Source of the DNA: an uncultured Alistipes sp.
GTDB taxonomy: Bacteria > Bacteroidota > Bacteroidia > Bacteroidales > UBA932
Length of the DNA: 64,000 nucleotides
Assembly (NCBI GenBank): GCA_902388455.1
Contig: CABMPD010000011.1
Location: 34,984-98,983, forward strand
Reading direction: 5' to 3'
Shown here one piece after another: positions 25,599 through 34,517 of this stretch. The position numbers and the translations under genes were made by a program. Each line of letters opens with the position of its first letter. Within the stretch, counting starts at the first letter, position 1. The notes beneath the pieces are model-generated. The model was given only the letters and a program-made list of their open reading frames with translations, was not told where the DNA came from and ran no database searches.

Positions 25599-26966
25599 TT
25601 AACTGTTGTCCTTCGCGCTGCGCAGCCTCAGTGACGGCGGCAGCAGATTGTTGCAGCGGCTGCCCAGGTTCTTGACCAGCCCGTAAGGCACTCCGCAATA
25701 GGTCAGCACCACGTACCCCTTCGGTGCATCCCTGAGAACTGTACTGCCGCGGCGCAGGTATGCCAGAGCCTCCTCCTGCCCAGTCTCCACTTCCGGAAGA
25801 CTGCCGCGGAGGTAGGCCTCTCCCTGTATCAGCGAATACTGCGGCAGCAGAACCGCCTTTCCGGCCCGCCCCTCCATCACCTCCGCCACTACACACCCGG
25901 ACATCATGACTCTCAGACCTGATATCTCCTCCAGGCCCTGCATCTCCTCCGCCACAACCGTGGGGAACGCCTTGAGAAAAGAGCCGCGGCGGAATACGGA
26001 CATACCGTCCTTCACCCACGGAATGCTCTCCTTGAAACACCGGTACACGCCCGTCTTGCCGTTCTTCACCGATTTTAACATCCTCCGGCCATCCTTCCCG
26101 GAGTCAGGCAGCCGCAGAACCGAGAAGAAAAATCCCTCTCCCGCTCCGGAATCCCCGGGATAAAAATGCTTCTGTTCCAGCAGTTCCAGTCCGCAGCCGG
26201 CAGACAGCCATGATGTATTGTCCTCATCCTCTGTAGGATTGAAAGTACATGTCGAATAGACCAGAAGTCCGCCTGGACGCAGGCAGGGCAGGATGTCGGA
26301 GAGGATGCGGCGCTGACGGGAGGCGCACAGGCGAACATTGTCCACGGACCACTGTGCCACTGCCTCAGGATCCTTGCGGAACATTCCCTCGCCTGAACAC
26401 GGAGCATCCACCACTATCACATCGAAATATTCTCCAAGCCTTTGGAAATCCGCCGGGTCATTGTTTGTTACCCACACATTGGCCGCTCCCCACTTGGAAA
26501 TATTCTCACTGAGCACAGCAGCCCTCGAACGGATTACCTCATTGCTCACCAGTACAGAACCGGGAATCTCCCGCAGCATGGACAGCAGATGGGTACTCTT
26601 GCCTCCCGGCGCAGCGCAGAGGTCCAGAACCCTGAATGTTCCGTCCGGACGCTCCGCCCGCATATTTTTCATAAGCGGCAGAATACTCTCCAGGTACATG
26701 GACGACGCCTCCTGGACATAGTACGCTCCGGCATGAAACAAGGGGTCGAGGGCAAACAGCGGACGCTCTGCCAGCAGACGTCCCCAGCGTGAGAAAGTCA
26801 TCTCCCCGCAGGAAAACCCCGGGGGAATATCATTCAATTTTAAAGGATTGATCCTGACAGCAGTAGACGGCTGCGTTCCGGTAATATAAGAAACCACCTT
26901 CCCCGCCCTTTCGGGACCGAGGGAGATGGTCATCTGTCTGATAAATGCCTCCGGCAGTGTCTGCAT
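25599..26966 (-). CDS. rsmF: RsmF-like rRNA cytosine-C5 methyltransferase
   Basis: A 455-residue NOL1/NOP2/Sun family enzyme that methylates cytosine in rRNA using SAM. Motif I is LDLCAAPGGKSTHL near 115, motif IV VDAPCSGEGMFRKDPEA near 190, and the catalytic Cys motif VI YSTCTFNPTEDEDN near 235. The C-terminal third contains the RsmF-type PUA-like region (RRGSTVLRDAPKGYVVLTY). The target position, 1407 of 16S rRNA in E. coli, is an inference from family. It is 12 bases from the SRPBCC gene. Confidence 0.88.
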   Translation of the reverse strand: MQTLPEAFIRQMTISLGPERAGKVVSYITGTQPSTAVRINPLKLNDIPPGFSCGEMTFSRWGRLLAERPLFALDPLFHAGAYYVQEASSMYLESILPLMKNMRAERPDGTFRVLDLCAAPGGKSTHLLSMLREIPGSVLVSNEVIRSRAAVLSENISKWGAANVWVTNNDPADFQRLGEYFDVIVVDAPCSGEGMFRKDPEAVAQWSVDNVRLCASRQRRILSDILPCLRPGGLLVYSTCTFNPTEDEDNTSWLSAGCGLELLEQKHFYPGDSGAGEGFFFSVLRLPDSGKDGRRMLKSVKNGKTGVYRCFKESIPWVKDGMSVFRRGSFLKAFPTVVAEEMQGLEEISGLRVMMSGCVVAEVMEGRAGKAVLLPQYSLIQGEAYLRGSLPEVETGQEEALAYLRRGSTVLRDAPKGYVVLTYCGVPYGLVKNLGSRCNNLLPPSLRLRSAKDNS

Positions 26967-26978
26967 CGCAAGACGGTG

Positions 26979-27449
26979 TCAGCTGAAATTGACCGGGGGC
27001 TTGATATTGGAAAAGTCCACAGGATTGCCCTCCGCATAACTGTTCACTGCTTTCTCTACCTGATCGGTGATGCTGTCCACCATCTCCTGAAGCTTGTTTC
27101 CGAGCATCATCTTCATCATGAAATTGAGCTCCGCTGCCAGTTCTATGTGGAAAAGAGTCGAGTCAAGACCTACAGGGTCCATGTGGAAGGTCACCGAGAA
27201 ATTCAGGAAAGACTTGCCGTCGTCCTTGAGCTCGACGAGGGAGAAAGGCTCGCGGCGGGCAACTACGAATCCGAGGCTGATGCCCTTGTACTCGATACGG
27301 ACGCTGTCGCGGTCGGCCGTAATTTTGCCGCCGTATTCCTCCGGGACATTCTGCACCAGCAGACTGAGATCTCCGAAAAGGCCGAAGAGCACCATTGGCG
27401 GCCGCTTCAGAAGAACCTCACGGCCGGTCACCTTAGTCACATCACTCAT
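26979..27449 (-). CDS. SRPBCC-fold (START-like) protein
   Basis: A 156-residue protein with an SRPBCC/polyketide-cyclase-like strand pattern (FSVTFHMDPVGLDSTLFHIEL and a long C-terminal helix, ELNFMMKMMLGNKLQEMVDS, each within the second half). No catalytic motif is apparent. Related small proteins are found beside pyrE in Bacteroidetes. It starts inside the last eight bases of pyrE, so translation is probably coupled. Confidence 0.7.
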   Translation of the reverse strand: MSDVTKVTGREVLLKRPPMVLFGLFGDLSLLVQNVPEEYGGKITADRDSVRIEYKGISLGFVVARREPFSLVELKDDGKSFLNFSVTFHMDPVGLDSTLFHIELAAELNFMMKMMLGNKLQEMVDSITDQVEKAVNSYAEGNPVDFSNIKPPVNFS

Positions 27450-28083
27450 GATCCTTGCTCCACTTGTCCGGGTCGTATCTCCACTCCTTCAGCATCTTCA
27501 CATCCCCTTCCTTTATATACCCTGTATCCAGAGCCACATCCACGAGGGTGTCGTAGTTGGAGAGGGTGTGCAGCTCCACATCCGCGTTCTCGAAAGCGCG
27601 GCGTGAACGGTCGAAATTGTAGGAGAAGATGGCCACCATGCCGGCGATGTGTACTCCGCACTTGAGCAGGGCGTCCACAGCGGCCAGACTGCTCTGACCG
27701 GTGGAGATGAGGTCCTCGATGACCACTACCCTCTCGCCTCCGCGGAGCACTCCCTCGACCTGGTTGCCCATACCGTGGTCCTTGGCTTTGGAACGGATGT
27801 AGACGAAAGGTTTACCCGTCATCTCTGCAACGATGGCTCCGTAGGCAATGGCTCCTGTAGCCACACCGGCTATAACATCCACATCCTTGAACTCCGCGTT
27901 GATCACCTCTATCATAGCTTCGCAGATAGTCTTGCGGAAATCAGGGTAGGACAAGGCCTTACGGTTATCACAGTAAATAGGAGAATGAAGTCCTGACGCC
28001 CATAGGAAGGGCTTTTCGGGGCTGAGTCTGACAGCTTCTATGTCCAGAAGCCCCTTTGCAATTCTATATTCCAGATTTTCCAT
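27442..28083 (-). CDS. pyrE: Orotate phosphoribosyltransferase
   Basis: A 213-residue enzyme that joins orotate to PRPP to form OMP in pyrimidine synthesis. The PRPP loop is RVVVIEDLISTGQSS near 122-136, and VIAGVATGAIAYGA and YIRSKAKDHGMGNQVEG are family segments. Start 28083 (MENLEYRIAKG) is preferred over an ATG at 28107, which lies beside the promoter box. pyrF is not nearby. Confidence 0.95.
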   Translation of the reverse strand: MENLEYRIAKGLLDIEAVRLSPEKPFLWASGLHSPIYCDNRKALSYPDFRKTICEAMIEVINAEFKDVDVIAGVATGAIAYGAIVAEMTGKPFVYIRSKAKDHGMGNQVEGVLRGGERVVVIEDLISTGQSSLAAVDALLKCGVHIAGMVAIFSYNFDRSRRAFENADVELHTLSNYDTLVDVALDTGYIKEGDVKMLKEWRYDPDKWSKDHE

Positions 28084-28104
28084 ATATTCTTTTAAAAATC
28101 CGCC

Positions 28105-28112
28105 CAAAGTTA
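28105..28112 (-). promoter_or_regulatory. -7 box TAACTTTG, pyrE promoter
   Basis: TAACTTTG on the minus strand, with start near 28098 and a leader of about 15 bases. It gives pyrE and the genes after it a transcript independent of lysO. Confidence 0.55.
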
Positions 28113-28131
28113 GTAAAAATTCAATTAACAG

Positions 28132-28737
28132 CTACTGCAGTGAGCAAAAGAATGTAACCAAAAAAGGAACTGCGAAGTCGACCACGAAACCGTGATACAT
28201 AGACAGCACGGTATACTTCTTCCCACTGGCGCGGACAATAGCTGGCAATGTCACATCCATGGTAGTCGCACCTCCGGATGAAATTGCCGCCAGAGAGCCG
28301 AACCAGCGGACCAGCAGAGGTGCCGACACCAGGGTTATGAATTCCCTGACTATGTTCGAGATAAGCGCTACTGTTCCCAGCTCGGCACCGATATACTCTG
28401 TAATCAGCACACTGGACAGTGAATAATAGGCAAAACCTGATCCTACAGCCATCGTCTCCGGGACCGTTCGATGCGGCAGGACAATTCCCAACAGAGCCGT
28501 GGCAGCAAGAGTTCCAAAGATAGTCATTACCGGCAGCAAGGCCAGACGCGGATTCAGTTTCTTGAATTCTTTGAGAATATCAGGATTGTTTCCGACACTG
28601 AATCCCACACTGAAAATCAATGCGTAGAGAGCATACATCGCCATACCGGATCCTATCAGTTCCGAAGGGACCAGGCCGCATACACCCAACAATATACCGA
28701 CTGCAAAAAATCCTATGATAATAAGACTGTCCTTCAT
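28132..28737 (-). CDS. LysO family transporter, C-terminal part
   Basis: A 201-residue membrane protein with five or six helices, matching the C-terminal DUF340 region of the lysine exporter LysO (GSGFAYYSLSSVLITEYIGAELGT, split here as GSGFAYYSLSSV and LITEYIGAELGT, then SGGATTMDVTLPAIVRASG). It overlaps the gene for the N-terminal part by four bases (ATGA), so the two are co-translated subunits. The transported substrate, lysine or a related toxic amino acid, is inferred from the family. Confidence 0.8.
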   Translation of the reverse strand: MKDSLIIIGFFAVGILLGVCGLVPSELIGSGMAMYALYALIFSVGFSVGNNPDILKEFKKLNPRLALLPVMTIFGTLAATALLGIVLPHRTVPETMAVGSGFAYYSLSSVLITEYIGAELGTVALISNIVREFITLVSAPLLVRWFGSLAAISSGGATTMDVTLPAIVRASGKKYTVLSMYHGFVVDFAVPFLVTFFCSLQ

Positions 28738-29057
28738 CGTTCTGCGTCCTCCTTATCCGCAAGTGTCATATTCGCATCTTTTCCTCTGCGGGTATTCCCA
28801 CGGGACACCCATTTCCATAGCACCATCGCCATCAGGCAGCTTCCCAGTACCCCCGCCACAGCTACGGCAACTGCTTCCAGTCCCAATGTAGGCAGGCTCT
28901 CTATCAGCTGTCTGTTGCATCCCACTTCCAGGCCAAGAAAAAGCAACAGTATCCAGATAAGGCATGTAGTCACCCGACTCATCCACCTCACCCTGAATTT
29001 ACGCAGAAGGTAGCCGCACAAAAAACCGGCCAATAGAAATCCGAAAATTATCAGCAT
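28734..29057 (-). CDS. LysO family transporter, N-terminal part
   Basis: A 107-residue protein with three hydrophobic segments and a short basic tail. It matches the N-terminal LysO portion (LIIFGFLLAGFLCGYLLRK, then CLIWILLLFLGLEVG). Start 29057 overlaps the end of nnrD; an upstream ATG at 29096 would add residues encoded within nnrD. Separate genes for the two LysO parts look like the normal Bacteroidetes arrangement rather than a frameshift, because the overlap is a clean ATGA. Confidence 0.75.
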   Translation of the reverse strand: MLIIFGFLLAGFLCGYLLRKFRVRWMSRVTTCLIWILLLFLGLEVGCNRQLIESLPTLGLEAVAVAVAGVLGSCLMAMVLWKWVSRGNTRRGKDANMTLADKEDAER

Positions 29058-29914
29058 ACTCCTTTTTCTATCGCCAGGAAAGCCTCCGGAATGCATGCCG
29101 CGATGTCCTGACTGTTCATACTGTTCTCACCATAGCGTAATGCTGCGGCATCTCCCGCCCTGCCGTGCAGCCATACTCCCATGCGGGCCGCCTCATACGC
29201 CCCATAGCCAGAGGCCAGCAGCCCGGTCAGCAAGCCGGTCAGCACATCTCCGCTGCCGCCGGTGGCCATCCCCGGGTTGCCTGTGGTGTTGAATGCCGCC
29301 TGTCCGACCGGAGAGATTACAGCCGAATGCGGCCCCTTGACCACCACACAGCTGCGTGTCCGGCCGGCCAGGTCAGCAGCTTTCGCCAACCTTTCCTCCG
29401 CAGTGGCCCATTCGCCCACCAGACGGCGGAGCTCTCCGAGATGGGGTGTGAGAATTGAGCCTTCAGGCACTAGTCCAAGCAAATCCGGCCCGGCGGCAAT
29501 GATGTTCAGGGCATCCGCATCCAGGACCATCGGCCGATGCCATGCACGCAGCAGGCTTCTGAGGGCCGCCTCCGTCTCAGGATGCCGTCCGAGGCCGCAC
29601 CCGCATCCTACTGCTGCATACCGCTCCATATTTGAGGGCAATGCGGAAAAATGCCCCTGAGGGTCGCAGTCCACCATAGCTGAAGGGCAGGTGCAGTGAA
29701 TCACCGTCCGCTCGGACTCAGGCAGATGCACCGTCACCAGGCCGCAGCCGGAGCGCAATGCCCCCATGGCGGCCAGAACAGCCGCCCCGGCCATCCCACG
29801 CGAACCGCACACCAGCAGCGCATGTCCGAAATCCCCCTTGTGCGCATCCCCCCGCCTCGGCCTCAGCATCCGGCGCACATCCTCCATTTCCGTAATCAGT
29901 GCTTTCTTTTCCAT
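29051..29914 (-). CDS. nnrD: ADP-dependent NAD(P)H-hydrate dehydratase
   Basis: A 287-residue ribokinase-fold enzyme that repairs hydrated NADH and NADPH. Family motifs are HKGDFGHALLVCGSRGMAGA near 26, VLDADALNI near 125, LTPHLGELRRL near 148, and the Asp-bearing NTTGNPGMATGGSGDVLTG near 217. The N-terminal epimerase (NnrE) domain, often fused in bacteria, is absent, so the epimerase must be encoded elsewhere. It overlaps the first lysO gene by seven bases. Confidence 0.92.
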   Translation of the reverse strand: MEKKALITEMEDVRRMLRPRRGDAHKGDFGHALLVCGSRGMAGAAVLAAMGALRSGCGLVTVHLPESERTVIHCTCPSAMVDCDPQGHFSALPSNMERYAAVGCGCGLGRHPETEAALRSLLRAWHRPMVLDADALNIIAAGPDLLGLVPEGSILTPHLGELRRLVGEWATAEERLAKAADLAGRTRSCVVVKGPHSAVISPVGQAAFNTTGNPGMATGGSGDVLTGLLTGLLASGYGAYEAARMGVWLHGRAGDAAALRYGENSMNSQDIAACIPEAFLAIEKGVC

Positions 29915-29941
29915 TTTCCTTAATTTTTCCGTTTAAGCAAA

Positions 29942-29971
29942 CAGGGCGTGACATAAAAGTGCCGCGCCCTG
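29942..29971 (-). terminator. Weak terminator after the oxidoreductase gene
   Basis: Stem of nine pairs with one wobble (29942-29950 with 29963-29971, CAGGGCGTG with CGCGCCCTG) and a 12-base loop. On the minus strand it is followed by TTTGCTT, a poor T-run, so read-through into nnrD is possible. I see no TAnnTTTG box before nnrD. Confidence 0.5.
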
Positions 29972-29993
29972 AATTGAAGATATCTGCGGAAGG

Positions 29994-32900
29994 CTATTTG
30001 AAGGCCTGCTCGCTGAGGCCGGTGCCGCTGAGGGCCAGGTCCTTGAAGTACTCTGGCACGGGACGGCCGAGGAGGGCATCCACGTATAGCTTGCCGATGT
30101 ACTGCGAGAGCATGAAGCCGTGGCCGCGCATGCCGATGAAGAGGCCGAGGGCCGGATCGACGATATAGCGCGGCTCCACATAGTAGCCTGCCCAGGTGGC
30201 CTGGATACCGACTTCCTTGAGAGCGGGGATCCACTCGGAGAAGACTTCGGAGGCTATCTCGAGGAAGGCCTGGGTATTGATTCTGAGATCCTTCCCGGCC
30301 TCTGCAGGATCGGTGGCCGGAGAGGCGCAGCCGATAATCTGACCTGTATCGGCGAGCTGCTGCCCGTAGACAGCCGAGAAGCCCTTGTAATGACGGCGGT
30401 CGATAAGCATGTCCAGAGGTGCCCCCTCCTTGCCCAGCAGCGACAGACGCTTGGTGATGAAGGCCTGGTGCTTGACAGGATACAGGCCGGTCTCGATGCC
30501 GAGCATGTGGGCGAATTTCTCCGCACCGTATCCGAGGGCATTGACAAATATCTCCGTGCGGAACCTAGTGTAGCGGCGGGCACTGTCGCGTACCAGCACC
30601 TCGTATTCTCCGCCTACCTTGCGTACATCCACCAGCTCGGTCTCCTCGAGGATCCGGCCGCCGTGGCTGCGCCCTATCAGGCGGACGGCGTTGATGGTCT
30701 TGCCCGGAGTGGCCTGCCAGCAGTCCTCTGTCACCTGAGCTGCCACGTACATGTCCAGACCCGGACGCATGTAGGGCGATATCTCTTTCTGGAAATCCTT
30801 GGGATCCACCATGTAGGCCTTGGACCAGGCGCGGGCGGCGTCGAGAGAGCGGTATGTCGCGTCATCATGGGCAAAGTTGACATAGCGGATCAGGCGGAAG
30901 TCGATATTCGCATGCTGCTGCAGGTTACGGAATATCTCAAGGTTGTGGTTGGCGATGTCGGCCAGCGCGGGCAGGGAGAATGCCGGACGTCCGCCGGCGA
31001 TATTTCTCCACGAGCTGCCGCGGTCCTTATTGACCAGCACGGGAGCAAAACCGGCCTCGGCCAGATAGCGGAACACCGCTGAGCCAGCCATACCGCCTCC
31101 GGCTACGAGAGCCCCCACCTTACCGCCGTCGGCAACAGCCCCGGACGGCAGGACAATCTTCTCAGCCCCGGCCTTGTTGATGACATTGCCCAGCTCCACG
31201 AGACTGGCCATGGGCGCACGGGGGGTGAAGTCGCCGGTCACCTCTATGCCGTAGGGGCGCAGGGCGGACTTGGCCCTCGGGAGACAGCGCTTGCCGCGGC
31301 ATGGTCCCATGCCCAGACGGGAGATGTGCTTGAGCTCGTCGGCCGAGATAGTCTTGCAGTCGCCTATCAATTCCAGTATCCTCTCCAATGTAAGGTCCTC
31401 GCAATGGCAGATATAGGTCTTGCCGTCCACCGAGGGAGCCGGTTTCATCTCCACCGGAGCGGGATAGCGCTCCTTGACGATGAAGCCGCGGGCATCGGTC
31501 AGCACGCTGCCGTCATAGAGCTGATCCACCTTGACGCGGGCCACATTGGTCTTATTGGGCTTGAGCATGATCTTCTCGATGACGCCCTCTCCGACCTTCC
31601 TGCCGTTGTCGTCCACCAGGAATACCTCGGAACCCTCCTGTACCTCGTACTCGATAGGCAGGAAGAGCTTGCCGGCACGGGTATCGTAGCCGAAAATAGC
31701 CAGGCCCGGACACTGGTACACGCACTGCATACAGCCGATACACTTGTCGTAGTCCAGCTTGGGAGTAGTCGAGGTCGAGCTCTTGGTGATGGCGCCCTGC
31801 TTACAGGAGAAGGAGCAGGGGTTGCAGGCAAATCCGTAGAGGCAGTCCATGATTACAAATGGAGCGGCAACGGCTCTCTCTGCGGAGGGCATCGCGGGCT
31901 CCTGGAGAATCCTTACGGGATGCTGCTGGGAGTCAATGTATTCCTTCGAGACCTGAAGGTAGCTGTCATAATTGAAGCGGCGGCCGAGGTTCTGGAGAAT
32001 CTCATACGCGCACTGTCTTCCACGGAGGACGGCTGAGGTACCCTCGCCGATACGGACGGAGTCGCCGACTCCGTGGCAGCTGCGGCCGAAGACGGCATTG
32101 CCCTTTACAAAGAGCTGGTTGTCAGGCATAAGTCCGGTACAGATGTTGATGCAGTCGATTCCGTCGATGAGCCTTTCGGTGCCGGGAATGGGCTTGAAGT
32201 TCTCGCACTCGGCGATGATGGCTCCGGTAATGCCGGTATGGTCAGCGTTGGGTACAGCCTCCACCAGCACATGGGAGGTCAGAATAGGGATGCCGAGACG
32301 GCGCACCCTGTTGGCCTGCACGGGGAAGCCTCCCTCGCGGGGCATGCCCTCGATGATCATCCTGACGTTGGCCCCGGCCTGCATGGCCTGATAGGATGTC
32401 AGGTAGCCGATGTTGCCGGCTCCGACCGTAAGGATGTTCTTGCCCAGGAGCGTAAACTGGGTGTTCATCATCCTCTGGACCACGGCGGCGGTGTAGACTC
32501 CGGGCACATCGTCGTTCTTGAAGGCCGGCATGAAGGGCACGGCACCGGTAGCGATGACCAGCTCGTCTGTATCCACATAGAAGACCTTGTCGGTAGCGAT
32601 ATTCTTGACCGCCAGCCTTTTGCCCTCTAGGATATCCCAGACCACAGAGTCCAGCATGATACCTTCGTGAGAGTCCCCGGCCAGGGTCCTGGCTATATCG
32701 AATCCCCTCATCCCTCCGAAACGTTTCTCCTTCTCAAAGAAGAAGAACTGGTGGGTCTGCATCAGGAACTGACCGCCAATCTCGCTGTTGCTGTCGATTA
32801 CCAGACAGTCCACACCTTCTTTCAACAGTTCCTCGCGGACTGCCAGACCGGCAGGACCGGCACCGATAATGGCCACTGTTGTCTTGTAGACTTCCTTTTC

Positions 32901-33236
32901 CTCCACCCGGCCGTCCTTCTCAGTGACCAGAACGCCCTTGAAACCGCTGTCGGAGCTGAGCCTGGCGACCTCCCGGACACCGTCTACCTTGGTTATGCAG
33001 ATACGGCGGATCTTGCCGTCCACGAGCATCTCGCAGGCTCCGCACTTGCCGATACCGCACTCCATGGTCCTCTTGCGGTGGTCGAGACTGAGACTGTGTA
33101 CAGGACAGCCGGCCTGATGCAGGGCGGCGGCTATGGTCTGCCCCCTCTGCCCTGTTATTGTTTTACCCTCAAATTTAAATGATACAAGATCTTCCGCAGG
33201 TACGGGAAGAATCGGGTGAGTAGTTATGCGATACAT
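29994..33236 (-). CDS. Multi-domain 2Fe-2S/4Fe-4S/FAD amino-acid dehydrogenase-like fusion
   Basis: A 1080-residue protein that joins what are usually three subunits. In order: a 2Fe-2S domain (Cys 60, 65, 68 and 80); an FAD/NAD disulfide-oxidoreductase domain (AIIGAGPAGLAVREEL near 121); a Cys cluster with ferredoxin motif (ACNPCSFSC, then CIGCMQCVYQCPG near 500); a BFD-like 2Fe-2S segment (CHC near 612 and GPCRGKRC near 645); and a second FAD domain of the glycine/D-amino-acid oxidase type (ALVAGGGMAGSAVFRYL near 709). The order matches opine, proline or hydrogen-cyanide-synthase A-B-C dehydrogenases. Probable job: oxidation of an amino acid or opine, electrons passing through the Fe-S chain. 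The substrate is unknown. Confidence 0.8.
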   Translation of the reverse strand: MYRITTHPILPVPAEDLVSFKFEGKTITGQRGQTIAAALHQAGCPVHSLSLDHRKRTMECGIGKCGACEMLVDGKIRRICITKVDGVREVARLSSDSGFKGVLVTEKDGRVEEKEVYKTTVAIIGAGPAGLAVREELLKEGVDCLVIDSNSEIGGQFLMQTHQFFFFEKEKRFGGMRGFDIARTLAGDSHEGIMLDSVVWDILEGKRLAVKNIATDKVFYVDTDELVIATGAVPFMPAFKNDDVPGVYTAAVVQRMMNTQFTLLGKNILTVGAGNIGYLTSYQAMQAGANVRMIIEGMPREGGFPVQANRVRRLGIPILTSHVLVEAVPNADHTGITGAIIAECENFKPIPGTERLIDGIDCINICTGLMPDNQLFVKGNAVFGRSCHGVGDSVRIGEGTSAVLRGRQCAYEILQNLGRRFNYDSYLQVSKEYIDSQQHPVRILQEPAMPSAERAVAAPFVIMDCLYGFACNPCSFSCKQGAITKSSTSTTPKLDYDKCIGCMQCVYQCPGLAIFGYDTRAGKLFLPIEYEVQEGSEVFLVDDNGRKVGEGVIEKIMLKPNKTNVARVKVDQLYDGSVLTDARGFIVKERYPAPVEMKPAPSVDGKTYICHCEDLTLERILELIGDCKTISADELKHISRLGMGPCRGKRCLPRAKSALRPYGIEVTGDFTPRAPMASLVELGNVINKAGAEKIVLPSGAVADGGKVGALVAGGGMAGSAVFRYLAEAGFAPVLVNKDRGSSWRNIAGGRPAFSLPALADIANHNLEIFRNLQQHANIDFRLIRYVNFAHDDATYRSLDAARAWSKAYMVDPKDFQKEISPYMRPGLDMYVAAQVTEDCWQATPGKTINAVRLIGRSHGGRILEETELVDVRKVGGEYEVLVRDSARRYTRFRTEIFVNALGYGAEKFAHMLGIETGLYPVKHQAFITKRLSLLGKEGAPLDMLIDRRHYKGFSAVYGQQLADTGQIIGCASPATDPAEAGKDLRINTQAFLEIASEVFSEWIPALKEVGIQATWAGYYVEPRYIVDPALGLFIGMRGHGFMLSQYIGKLYVDALLGRPVPEYFKDLALSGTGLSEQAFK

Positions 33237-33263
33237 ATTTAATGTAGGTTAGCGTTGTCGTTA

Positions 33264-33271
33264 CAAATTTA
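33264..33271 (-). promoter_or_regulatory. -7 box TAAATTTG, oxidoreductase promoter
   Basis: TAAATTTG on the minus strand with a start near 33257 and a leader of about 20 bases before the ATG at 33236. Confidence 0.6.
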
Positions 33272-33339
33272 ATATTTTTTAAAATCAAATAAATTCTCAC
33301 ACGTTTTTTTTATTCCATGTTTACAGTTTTTTTCATCAC

Positions 33340-33347
33340 TACTTTTG
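33340..33347 (+). promoter_or_regulatory. -7 box TACTTTTG, lipoprotein promoter
   Basis: TACTTTTG on the plus strand; a start near 33353 gives a leader of about 24 bases to the ATG at 33377. It also shows that the longer open frame from 33317, which begins upstream of the box, is not the coding start. Confidence 0.55.
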
Positions 33348-33376
33348 CCCTCGGATTTAACAATAAAAGAAATTGT

Positions 33377-34468
33377 ATGAGACAGAGAATGTTGAAAGGG
33401 CTCGTCATCCTGTTTGCAGGGGCAGCGGTGCTGTCGGCCTGCACAAAAGACGAGATGAAGGGAGATGCGTATATTTCTTTTACACTGTCTTCCGACTACA
33501 GTTCCTACTCCATGAACCGGCTTGCCATGCAGCTCAAGTCAAGAGGGAGCGACATTGTGCTTCCTGACACCAGTGACTTTATCCTGAGCGTCACCGGCGC
33601 TGACGGAAAATCCATTTATCAAGGTCCTTATGGAGAACGCCCGGACCCTATGCCGGTAGCGGCAGGGACTTACGATGTCGCACTGTATTCCATCGAATTC
33701 GAAGAGCCGGCCTTCTCATCCCCTCAATTCGGAGACTACAGGACTGTCGTGACCGGCAGCGGACAGACCTTGTCAGTAGCCTTCGGCTGCACACAGCTCA
33801 ACTGCGGCATGAAACTTTTATTCACAGACTCTTTCAGAGACAGGTTTTTCAACTCTGAGGTCAGTATTAAATCCGAAGACTACTCACTGGCATATCCCTA
33901 CACAGAAAGCCGGACAGGATATTTTCTTCCAGGTATTTTAAGGGTAGTATGCACCGAGGACGAAAACGAGATACCGATTCTGTCACGACAGCTCAATGCG
34001 GCTGATATACTGACCATAAAGCTCTCTGCTTCTAATGAAAGTCCGGATTCCTTCTCAATACAGATCGACACATCCCGTAATTGGATATACGAAGACTATA
34101 TGGTTGGCAGCGGGAACAACGGTTCCTCAATTGAAAAAGCCCTGAAAGTAGCAGACTTGAGCATGCACTTGGGGGCAGAGGAGGTTTGGGTCTGCGGCTA
34201 TGTGATCGGAGGAGATGTCTCAACTGCAAATATTAAGGTAGAACCGCCTTTCACAAAAGCCACACATCTTGCCATGGCCGACAATGCCGGGGTCACGGAA
34301 AGAGAGAACTGCGCGGCGATAGAGCTGCCTGAAGGAGATGTAAGAAGCGCCCTTAATCCTGTCGACCACCCTGAAATTATCGGGAAGAAAATTTACGTCA
34401 AAGGCGACATTGAAAGCTACTACGGATATCCCGGTGTAAAAAACGTCAAGGAATTTCAGCTCGAATGA
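33377..34468 (+). CDS. DUF4493/DUF6359-like surface lipoprotein
   Basis: A 363-residue predicted lipoprotein (MRQRMLKGLVILFAGAAVLS then AC, lipobox Cys near 22). The N-terminal half reads as a DUF4493-type Bacteroidetes domain (SGDFILSVTGADGKSIYQG-like strand, VAAGTYDVALYS). The C-terminal 110 residues look like an OB-fold of DUF6359 type (EEVWVCGYVIGGDVSTANI, then GKKIYVKGDIESYYGYPGVK). Both domain calls are from pattern memory. Likely exposed on the outer membrane; no polysaccharide-utilisation genes adjoin it. Single-gene transcript. Confidence 0.65.
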   Translation: MRQRMLKGLVILFAGAAVLSACTKDEMKGDAYISFTLSSDYSSYSMNRLAMQLKSRGSDIVLPDTSDFILSVTGADGKSIYQGPYGERPDPMPVAAGTYDVALYSIEFEEPAFSSPQFGDYRTVVTGSGQTLSVAFGCTQLNCGMKLLFTDSFRDRFFNSEVSIKSEDYSLAYPYTESRTGYFLPGILRVVCTEDENEIPILSRQLNAADILTIKLSASNESPDSFSIQIDTSRNWIYEDYMVGSGNNGSSIEKALKVADLSMHLGAEEVWVCGYVIGGDVSTANIKVEPPFTKATHLAMADNAGVTERENCAAIELPEGDVRSALNPVDHPEIIGKKIYVKGDIESYYGYPGVKNVKEFQLE

Positions 34469-34488
34469 CATATTGTGATAAAAAGGTA

Positions 34489-34496
34489 TATCTTTG
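34489..34496 (+). promoter_or_regulatory. -7 box TATCTTTG, sugar dehydrogenase promoter
   Basis: TATCTTTG followed by C, with start near 34502 and a leader of about 16 bases before the ATG at 34518. Confidence 0.6.
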
Positions 34497-34517
34497 CGCT
34501 ACTTTAAATAGAACGAG

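Noticed and set aside
28730-28740. Frameshift splitting lysO
   Set aside because: The two halves overlap by a clean ATGA, each has complete helices, and the split arrangement fits Bacteroidetes genomes as I know them.
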